Shown in pieces: positions 1-6,542 of a stretch of DNA of 6,542 nucleotides. Within the stretch, counting starts at the first letter, position 1; the number at the start of each line of letters is the position of its first letter. The DNA is taken from contig PLSZ01000202.1 of the NCBI GenBank assembly GCA_003164305.1, positions 1 through 6,542 on the forward strand, written 5' to 3'. The notes under the pieces were generated by a model. The model searched no databases. It saw only the letters and a list, made by a program, of their open reading frames with translations, and was not told the origin of the DNA. The position numbers and the translations under genes were made by a program. This stretch comes from Acetobacteraceae bacterium. Lineage in GTDB: Bacteria > Pseudomonadota > Alphaproteobacteria > Acetobacterales > Acetobacteraceae.

Positions 1-368
1 TCGCCTATAGCCAGTGCATCGCGCACGGCATTGACATGCGGTTCGGCATGCGCCAGCAAAACCTCGCGGCCGCCAGCGGTTATTGGCCGCTGTTCCGGTT
101 CAATCCGATGATGAGCACGGTGGATGAAAATCCCTTCCGGCTCGATTCGCCGCGGCCGCGCGTGCCACTGAAGAGTTACGCTTACAACGAACTCCGCTAC
201 AGCTCCCTGGCCAATACGCGGCCGGAGGAGGCGGACGAACTGCTGACCATGGCGCAGGCCGCGGTCACCGAAAAATACCGGCAATATGAGGAACTCGCCA
301 GCCGCGATGGCAGCCGGTTCCATCCGGACGCACGGGCCGACGACGCGACAAAGCGGCGTGGCCAATAA
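1..368 (+). CDS. nifJ: Pyruvate:ferredoxin (flavodoxin) oxidoreductase, C-terminal end (partial)
   Basis: This is the 3' end of a gene that starts before the window; the reading frame is open from base 3 to the TAA at 366-368. The visible protein, about 121 residues, begins with AYSQCIAHGIDM followed by GMRQQNLAAASGYWPL. From family knowledge this matches the last part of the thiamine-diphosphate domain of NifJ-type pyruvate:ferredoxin oxidoreductases (AYSxCIAHGI, then a GxxQQxLAxxSGxWPLxR block). The tail then has the usual NExRYxxLxxxRPEEA...LLxxAQ pattern, and ends in a charged, poorly conserved stretch (about residues 100-121). The enzyme oxidises pyruvate and CoA to acetyl-CoA and CO2 and reduces ferredoxin or flavodoxin in the cytoplasm. 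The iron-sulfur and catalytic core lie outside the window, so activity cannot be judged. The next gene starts 15 nt downstream, so the two are probably co-transcribed. An internal ATG at 36 is not the start, because homology runs upstream of it. Confidence 0.93.
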   Translation, partial: AYSQCIAHGIDMRFGMRQQNLAAASGYWPLFRFNPMMSTVDENPFRLDSPRPRVPLKSYAYNELRYSSLANTRPEEADELLTMAQAAVTEKYRQYEELASRDGSRFHPDARADDATKRRGQ

Positions 369-371
369 CGC

Positions 372-375
372 GAGG
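372..375 (+). promoter_or_regulatory. Ribosome binding site for the DHOD-like gene
   Basis: GAGG lies 8 nt before the ATG at 384, inside the 15-nt gap after the nifJ stop. It supports 384 as the start and independent ribosome loading on a shared transcript. Confidence 0.6.
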
Positions 376-383
376 CAACAACA

Positions 384-1385
384 ATGTCGCTGGAAACCAA
401 ATATCTGGGACTGGCGTTGAAGAACCCGCTGATCGCGTCGGCCTCGCCTTTGACCGGAAAGCTGGACAATCTGCGCCGATTGGAGGACGCGGGCGCCGCC
501 GCGATCGTGTTGCCGTCGTTGTTTCAGGAACAGATCGAGGCCGCGGCGGATACGTTGTCGTCCCGTATCGATGCTTACGCGGACAGTTCGCCCGAAGCCG
601 GGTCGTATTTTCCCAACGCGGTTACCGGTCCGTACGGCGTCGGTCCCGACCACTATCTCGATCTCGTGCGCCGCGCGCGAGAGGCTGTCGCCATCCCGGT
701 CATCGCCAGCCTGAACGGTTCGTCGCTGGCCGGTTGGACCGATCACGCGCGGTTGATCCAGCAGGCCGGAGCGTCGGCTTTGGAGTTGAACCTGTATCAC
801 GTCCCGACCGATCTTCTGGAATCCAGCGCCGACGTCGAAACCCGCTTCACGGAAATCGTGCATGCCGTCTGTGCCTCGGTCGCCTTGCCGGTCTCGGTCA
901 AGCTTACGCCTTTCCTGAGCTCACTCGGTCACTTCGCCGCGCTGCTCGCGCGTCAGGGCGCGTCCGGCCTGGTGCTGTTCAATCGCCTGCTGGAGCCCGA
1001 CATCGATCTGGCTCGGATGACCTTGACCGACCGGCTTGAGCTGAGCGACGCGGAAGAAATGCGGGTGCCGATGCTGTGGATCGCATTGCTGGCCGGACGT
1101 GTGCCCGCGTCGCTCGCGGCCTCCGGCGGTGTCGCCGATGTGACCGGCGTGGTGAAATATTTGCTGGCGGGCGCCGACGTGGTGATGACCACATCGGCGC
1201 TGTTACGCCACGACATCAACTACATGGCGGCGCTGGCCGGCGGACTGCGTCGCTGGATGGAGGTGCGCGACATCGCCTCGGTCGATGACATGCGCGGCAT
1301 GATGAGTTGGCGCCGCAGCCGTGACCGCGACGCATACACGCGGGCCAATTACCTGCGCATCCTGGAACACTACGCGGTTTGGTAA
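384..1385 (+). CDS. Dihydroorotate dehydrogenase-like FMN protein (nifJ-associated type)
   Basis: This is a complete 333-residue (beta/alpha)8-barrel flavoprotein of the class 1 dihydroorotate dehydrogenase superfamily. Visible family marks are the N-terminal KYLGLALKNPLIASASPLTG (residues 6-25), VKLTP (172-176, K173 at the flavin/substrate lysine position), LFNR (198-201, N200), SGGV (247-250, FMN phosphate loop) and TTSALL (269-274). The substrate loop reads NLYHVPTD (136-143), where true class 1 enzymes have NxSCPN. The catalytic Cys position is therefore H139 and the second Asn is P141, so dihydroorotate oxidation is unlikely. This loop is typical of a group usually annotated 'dihydroorotate dehydrogenase-like protein', often found beside nifJ (from memory); its substrate is unknown to me. 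No iron-sulfur cysteine cluster and no signal peptide are seen, so it is probably cytoplasmic. The start at 384 is supported by GAGG at 372-375. Family assignment is firm; function is not, and this should not be named pyrD. Confidence 0.9.
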   Translation: MSLETKYLGLALKNPLIASASPLTGKLDNLRRLEDAGAAAIVLPSLFQEQIEAAADTLSSRIDAYADSSPEAGSYFPNAVTGPYGVGPDHYLDLVRRAREAVAIPVIASLNGSSLAGWTDHARLIQQAGASALELNLYHVPTDLLESSADVETRFTEIVHAVCASVALPVSVKLTPFLSSLGHFAALLARQGASGLVLFNRLLEPDIDLARMTLTDRLELSDAEEMRVPMLWIALLAGRVPASLAASGGVADVTGVVKYLLAGADVVMTTSALLRHDINYMAALAGGLRRWMEVRDIASVDDMRGMMSWRRSRDRDAYTRANYLRILEHYAVW

Positions 1386-3237
<1,852 letters not shown>

Positions 3238-3241
<4 letters not shown>

Positions 3242-3522
3242 CCACGCAGGACCAGGAACAGGATCCGCTGGTGAAGGGTGTGCGCTTGCACGGCGACCGG
3301 GTCCGTCGCGCCCGCGAGGAAGGCGAGCCGTCGGTGGCGCGCCGCCTGGGACAGATCGGTGTGCTTGGCTGGATCATCGTCACCCCCATGCTGATCGGCA
3401 TCTTCGCCGGCCGTTGGCTGGATCGCGTGTTTCAATCGGGACTGTTCTGGACCGCGCCGTTGCTGATGCTCGGCGCGATCATCGGCTGCTGGTCCGCCTG
3501 GCGATGGATGCGAAACGCATGA
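3238..3522 (+). CDS. atpQ: N-ATPase-specific membrane protein AtpQ
   Basis: This 94-residue small membrane protein is placed between epsilon and AtpR exactly where N-ATPase operons carry atpQ. It has a charged, hydrophilic N-terminus (1-36, with an RVRRAREEGE stretch), a first membrane segment at about 38-59 and a second at about 70-90. Between them is GIFAGRWLDR (54-63), resembling the G-x-x-x-G-x-W/x-LD turn of the AtpI/ATPase_gene1 family. AtpI-type proteins are known to help c-ring assembly or ion supply; a similar role here is inferred from family likeness. The start at ATG 3238 overlaps the atpC stop by ATGA. A longer in-frame reading from 2998 is out of frame with atpC over its first 80 codons and is not real. 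Identity rests mainly on position, size and topology. Confidence 0.85.
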
Positions 3523-3782
3523 ACACGCTACCGCTTTATTTCGCTACCGGAATTGCCTGCGGCATCGCCTATTTCCGCTTGCTGTGGTGGGACGTCCGCC
3601 GTCTGGCCAACGCCGGCAGCCCGGCCATCACCATCCTTTCGGTGCTTGGCCGCGTCGCGCTGTTGGGGGGTGCGCTGACCCTGGCGAGCTGGCAAGGCGC
3701 GCTGCCGTTGTTGCTGATGGCGCTTGGCGTGTTCATCGCCCGGTTCGTGGTCACCCTCGGCGTCCGGGCGGCCGCGCCATGA
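3519..3782 (+). CDS. atpR: N-ATPase-specific membrane protein AtpR
   Basis: This 87-residue very hydrophobic protein has three likely membrane segments (about 3-20, 37-57 and 61-81). Arginines lie within or at the edge of each (R20, R45 and R75). In described N-ATPase operons atpR follows atpQ and precedes atpB, as here, and it has three helices. A role in ion access to, or assembly of, the c-ring has been suggested for this family; that is inference and not visible in the sequence. The start ATG 3519 overlaps the atpQ stop (ATGA). An upstream in-frame start at 3414 would overlap atpQ by more than 100 nt and add a non-membrane leader, so it is rejected. The gene is too short for confident recognition without context; context and topology agree well. 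Confidence 0.85.
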   Translation: MNTLPLYFATGIACGIAYFRLLWWDVRRLANAGSPAITILSVLGRVALLGGALTLASWQGALPLLLMALGVFIARFVVTLGVRAAAP

Positions 3783-4480
3783 CGTCACCTTTAACCAGCG
3801 TCGCCCTCTTCCATCTCGGCCCAATCCCCATCACCCAGCCCGTCCTCGTCACCTGGGCGATCATGGCGGTTCTGGTCCTCGGCGCCATCGCCGTCTCCCG
3901 CCGCCTGGCACACGAGCCCTCCGCCACGCAAGAAGTGTGCGAACTCGTCGTCGATACCGTCGATAGCCAGATCCGCGACACCATGCAGGCGGAGCCCGGC
4001 CCATATCGCGCCTTCATCGGCACGCTGTTCGTCTTCATCTTCGCCGCCAACTGGTCCACGCTGATCCCCGGCGTCGAACCGCCGACCGCGCATCTGGAAA
4101 CCGACGCGGCTCTGGCGCTGCTGGTGTTCCTCGCGGTGATCTGGTTCGGCGTCCGCTCCGGTGGCGTGGGCGGTTATCTCCGCACCTTCGCCACGCCGAG
4201 TCCGATCATGATCCCGCTGAACTTCGTCGAGAGCATCACGCGCACATTCTCCCTGCTGGTGCGTCTGTTCGGCAACGTCATGAGCGGCGTGTTCATGATC
4301 GGCATCGTGTTGTCGCTCGCGGGATTGCTGGTGCCGATCCCGCTGATGGCGCTCGATCTGCTGACCGGCGCGGTGCAGGCTTACATCTTCGCGATTCTGG
4401 CGATGGTCTTCATCGCCGGAGCGGTCGGCGGCGAAACCGCGGCCGCGCCCGAGACCTCTCAAAAAGGAAAGACGCCATGA
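3779..4480 (+). CDS. atpB: N-type ATPase subunit a (ion channel stator)
   Basis: This 233-residue membrane subunit forms the ion half-channels against the c-ring. Membrane segments are at about 21-40, 78-97, 108-125, 156-181 and 183-216. The essential Arg is R162 in SLLVRLFGN (158-166), equivalent to E. coli aR210, and N166 is also kept. Q200 in VQAYIF matches E. coli aQ252. [16 protein letters not shown] (88-103) corresponds to the NLxGLIPGxxPPT block. By counting from these anchors, E. coli E219 corresponds to V171 and H245 to D193. The access carboxylate is thus on the second of these two positions, where many bacteria have Glu. The C-terminus (217-233) is a short polar tail. The start ATG 3779 overlaps the atpR stop (ATGA); longer in-frame readings from 3584 run through atpR in another frame and are rejected. 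Confidence 0.94.
   Translation: MTSPLTSVALFHLGPIPITQPVLVTWAIMAVLVLGAIAVSRRLAHEPSATQEVCELVVDTVDSQIRDTMQAEPGPYRAFIGTLFVFIFAANWSTLIPGVEPPTAHLETDAALALLVFLAVIWFGVRSGGVGGYLRTFATPSPIMIPLNFVESITRTFSLLVRLFGNVMSGVFMIGIVLSLAGLLVPIPLMALDLLTGAVQAYIFAILAMVFIAGAVGGETAAAPETSQKGKTP
4464..4468 (+). promoter_or_regulatory. Strong ribosome binding site for atpE (subunit c)
   Basis: AAGGA in an A-rich run (AAAAAGGAAAG, 4461-4471) sits 8 nt before the ATG at 4477, within the last codons of atpB. It is the clearest Shine-Dalgarno in the operon; the other ATPase genes rely on weak sites and stop-start overlap. This fits the need for many more c subunits than other subunits. Confidence 0.7.
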
Positions 4481-4722
4481 ACTGGTTAGCCTTCTGCAGC
4501 ATCGCGTCCGCCGCCGTCGCGGTTTCGTTCGGAGCGATCGGCCCGGCGCTTGGCGAAGGGCGCGCGGTGGCGGCGGCGATGGACGCGATCGCGCGGCAAC
4601 CGGAGGCGGCGGGCACGATCTCCCGCACCTTGTTCGTCGGCCTGGCGATGATCGAAACGATGGCGATTTATTGCCTCGTGATCGCGTTGCTGCTGCTGTT
4701 CGCCAATCCGTTGCTGAAGTGA
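4477..4722 (+). CDS. atpE: N-type ATPase subunit c (rotor ring)
   Basis: This 81-residue hairpin of two membrane helices (about 8-35 and 48-76) is joined by the polar loop RQPE (40-43), the hallmark of subunit c. The ion-carrying carboxylate is E60 in helix 2 (MIETMAIY, 58-65). Helix 1 has a second carboxylate, E27, in GPALGEG (22-28), at the position of Q32 in the Ilyobacter tartaricus Na+ ring. T61 matches S66 and Y65 matches Y70 of that ring; M62 replaces T67. N-ATPase rotors are known for two carboxylates, and members have been assigned either Na+ or H+ coupling, so the ion is undecided. The helix-1 packing motif GxGxGxG is replaced by AxAxSxG (13-19). The start ATG 4477 overlaps the atpB stop (ATGA) and is preceded by a strong Shine-Dalgarno. 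No N-terminal extension is present. Confidence 0.95.
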   Translation: MNWLAFCSIASAAVAVSFGAIGPALGEGRAVAAAMDAIARQPEAAGTISRTLFVGLAMIETMAIYCLVIALLLLFANPLLK

Positions 4723-4726
4723 CGCC

Positions 4727-5524
4727 ATGACGATCGACTGGTGGACGCTTGGCCTCCAGACGGTCAACGTCGCGATTCTGGTCTGGCTGTTGCAACGATT
4801 TTTCTGGCGCCCGGTGGCGGCGATGATCGAACAGCGCCGCGACGCGACAACGCGCACCCTGGCCGAGGCGGCAACGACCCGCGCACAGTCGGTGGAGGCT
4901 TTGGCGAAGATCGAGCAAACGCGTGCCGGTTTCGCGAAGGAGCGGGAAGCGATCCTTGCCGAAGCGCATGACGCCGCCGAAACCGCGCGCGCCACGATTT
5001 TGGCGGAAGCCGGCAAAGCGGCCGCCGCGCTGGAAACCAGCGCGAAATCCGCGATCGAAACGGAAGCGAAGGCGGCCGGGCAGGCCCGCGCCCAAAAATC
5101 CGCTCAACTCGCGATCGCGATCGCCCAACGCCTGGCGGCACGGCTTGGCGGAACCGTGGTGCGCGACGCTTTCCTCGCCTGGCTGGTCGCCGCGATCGAG
5201 GCTTTGCCGGAACCGGAGCGCCGCGCCATCGCCAGCGGCGGCGCGACACTCGAAGTGATCAGCGACGTACCCCTCGATCCGGCGGAACAGGCGCGTGCCA
5301 GCGCGGCGATCCGCGCCGCGGTAGGCGGTGACGTTTCGCTCGCCTTCAACACCGATCAGGACCTGATCGCGGGCCTTGAACTGCGCGGAGCGCATCTGCT
5401 CGTGAGCAACAGTTGGCGCGCCGATCTGGCCGAGATCCTGGCGGGCCTCACGCGCCAAAGCGATACCGCGATCTTGGGCGAAACCGCACCGCTGGCCGTG
5501 CCGACGGAGTTCGTTGTGCCATGA
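4727..5524 (+). CDS. atpF: N-type ATPase subunit b, extended with a delta-like C-terminus
   Basis: This stator subunit is 265 residues, far longer than the usual 155-175 of bacterial b. Residues about 5-27 form one membrane helix, followed by [14 protein letters not shown] (26-39), which matches the VWPPLxxxIExRQ segment of b. Residues about 40-140 are an Ala/Glu/Lys/Arg-rich helix suited to the peripheral stalk coiled coil. From about 145 the sequence changes to [18 protein letters not shown], then [15 protein letters not shown] (175-189), [19 protein letters not shown] (203-221) and [11 protein letters not shown] (231-241). This resembles the C-terminal half of subunit delta (E. coli pattern: ...VTSAxxLSExQ..., DxxxxAGxxIRxGD..., LxxL). 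No atpH is present in the window. I infer that b carries the delta connector function itself. The last 24 residues are Pro/Thr-rich and of unknown role. It starts 4 nt after atpE, the only junction in the operon without overlap. Confidence 0.92.
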   Translation: MTIDWWTLGLQTVNVAILVWLLQRFFWRPVAAMIEQRRDATTRTLAEAATTRAQSVEALAKIEQTRAGFAKEREAILAEAHDAAETARATILAEAGKAAAALETSAKSAIETEAKAAGQARAQKSAQLAIAIAQRLAARLGGTVVRDAFLAWLVAAIEALPEPERRAIASGGATLEVISDVPLDPAEQARASAAIRAAVGGDVSLAFNTDQDLIAGLELRGAHLLVSNSWRADLAEILAGLTRQSDTAILGETAPLAVPTEFVVP

Positions 5525-6542
5525 CGGCATCGTCCGACAGTCGCGACGCCTGGTTCGACGCCGCCCATGCCGCGGTCGCCGCCACCGCGCTCGGCCCGCG
5601 GGCGGAGCAAATCGGCCGCGTCGAAGAAGTATCCGACGGCGTCACCCTGATTTCCGGCCTGCCCAACGCGCGGCTCGACGAATTGCTGCGGTTCCAGCGC
5701 GGCCAGTTCGGCTACGCCCAGATGCTGGAGCGCGACCGCGTCGGCTGCGTGCTGCTGGACGACGTCGATGGCGTCGAGGCCGACGATCTTGTCCGCGGCA
5801 CCGGCGACGTGGTGCGGGTCCCGGTGGGTCCCGCGTTGCTCGGCCGCGTGGTCGATCCTCTCGGCCGCCCGCTGGATGGCAAAGGTCCGGTCGCCGCCGA
5901 AAGCAGTGACCCGATCGAGCGGCCGGCGCCCGCCATCATCGATCGCGACGCGGTCATCCAGCCGGTTCAGACCGGTTTGCTGGTCGTCGATACATTGTTC
6001 GCGCTTGGCCGCGGCCAACGGGAACTGATCATCGGCGACCGAGCCATCGGCAAGACGACGCTCGGCATCGACACCATCATCAATCAAAAATCCAGCGACA
6101 TCATCTGCGTTTACGTGGCCATCGGGCAAAAAAGCTCCAGCGTCCGCCGCGCGATCGACGCGATTCAAACCAACGGCGCCATCGATCGCTGCATCGTCGT
6201 GGTGGCGGAGGCAGCAGGCTCTCCCGGCCTGCAATGGATCGCGCCCTTCGCGGCCTTCACGATGGCGGAATATTTTCGCGACCGTGGCCAGCACGCTTTG
6301 GTCGTGATCGACGACCTGACCAAACACGCCGCGTCCCACCGCGAAATCGCGTTATTGACGCGCCAGTCGCCGGGCCGCGAGGCTTACCCCGGCGATGTGT
6401 TCTACGTGCACGCGCGCCTGCTGGAACGCGCCGCGAAACTGTCCGCGGAGAAAGGCGGCGGCTCCCTGACCGCGCTGCCGATCGCCGAGACCGATGCCGG
6501 CAATCTCAGCGCCTACATCCCGACGAACCTGATCTCGATCAC
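5521..6542 (+). CDS. atpA: N-type ATPase subunit alpha (partial, runs off the window)
   Basis: 340 codons are read from ATG 5521 (ATGA overlap with the atpF stop) with no stop before the window end; full alphas are about 490-515 residues. The N-terminal helix (about 9-24) is Ala-rich. The beta-barrel starts at [11 protein letters not shown] (31-41), and [14 protein letters not shown] (107-120) is typical. The nucleotide loop reads GDRAIGKTT (172-180), with K178 and T179 kept but Ala and Ile where most alphas have Gln and Thr (GDRQTGKT). The Walker B region is [11 protein letters not shown] (259-269). Strong alpha-specific blocks follow: [23 protein letters not shown] (284-306) and [22 protein letters not shown] (315-336). 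These separate it from beta, which has catalytic GER and DPL motifs. The arginine finger and C-terminal domain lie outside the window. Alpha is the non-catalytic partner of beta in the head. A GGAG at 5506-5509, 11 nt upstream, is a possible weak ribosome site. Confidence 0.95.
   Translation, partial: MTASSDSRDAWFDAAHAAVAATALGPRAEQIGRVEEVSDGVTLISGLPNARLDELLRFQRGQFGYAQMLERDRVGCVLLDDVDGVEADDLVRGTGDVVRVPVGPALLGRVVDPLGRPLDGKGPVAAESSDPIERPAPAIIDRDAVIQPVQTGLLVVDTLFALGRGQRELIIGDRAIGKTTLGIDTIINQKSSDIICVYVAIGQKSSSVRRAIDAIQTNGAIDRCIVVVAEAAGSPGLQWIAPFAAFTMAEYFRDRGQHALVVIDDLTKHAASHREIALLTRQSPGREAYPGDVFYVHARLLERAAKLSAEKGGGSLTALPIAETDAGNLSAYIPTNLISI

Noticed and set aside
384..1385. Naming the flavoprotein gene pyrD
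   Set aside because: The active-site loop lacks the catalytic Cys and the second substrate Asn, and the context is nifJ, not pyrimidine synthesis.
4585..4592. GCGATCGC octamers (also at 5111-5118 and 5117-5124), the HIP1 palindrome of cyanobacteria
   Set aside because: They fall in Ala/Ile codon runs of a GC-rich genome and are too few to indicate a cyanobacterial host or a repeat family.
3791..5530. 579-codon open frame on the minus strand
   Set aside because: It lies entirely opposite atpB, atpE and atpF, has a composition typical of an antisense reading of GC-rich codons (Arg/Gly/Asp/Gln/His-rich, no recognisable domain), and the + strand genes are certain.

Overview
The window is a compact, high-GC, single-strand (+) run of genes. 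It is dominated by most of an N-type ATPase operon, the laterally mobile N-ATPase subfamily of F-type rotary ATPases whose known gene order is atpDCQRBEFAG. Eight of the nine expected genes are visible in that order: beta, epsilon, AtpQ, AtpR, a, c, b and alpha. The window ends inside alpha (340 codons read, no stop), so the gamma gene atpG is expected just beyond it. The GC-rich codon usage and protein style suggest a proteobacterium, probably an alphaproteobacterium. This is an inference; N-ATPases are scattered across phyla, and nothing here fixes the host. Such hosts normally carry a separate housekeeping F-type atp operon elsewhere.

Layout: 1-368 is the 3' end of a pyruvate:ferredoxin (flavodoxin) oxidoreductase gene (nifJ type). 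384-1385 is a complete dihydroorotate-dehydrogenase-like flavoprotein that lacks the true DHOD catalytic cysteine. 1404-6542 is the N-ATPase operon. Gaps are 15 nt (nifJ to DHOD-like) and 18 nt (DHOD-like to atpD). Within the ATPase operon, neighbouring genes overlap by ATGA at every junction except c to b, which has a 4-nt gap. There is no non-coding stretch above 20 nt, and no RNA gene, mobile element or CRISPR array was seen.

How the parts work together: alpha, beta, epsilon and the off-window gamma form the soluble catalytic head and stalk. Subunits a and c form the ion channel and rotor ring. AtpQ and AtpR are small membrane proteins specific to this family. There is no separate delta gene (atpH). 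The 265-residue b subunit instead carries a C-terminal region that reads like the C-terminal part of delta, so it may serve as both stator arm and connector to the head. The c subunit has two carboxylates (E27 and E60) plus T61 and Y65 at the ion site, as N-ATPase rotors do. Whether it carries Na+ or H+ cannot be settled from sequence. The link to a low-potential ferredoxin enzyme (NifJ) and an unusual flavoprotein hints at expression under anaerobic or low-energy conditions.

The system is not undescribed as a class. The points most worth a second look are the b-delta fusion, the c-ring ion site and helix packing motif, the altered nucleotide-binding loop of alpha, and the tight NifJ/DHOD-like/N-ATPase linkage.
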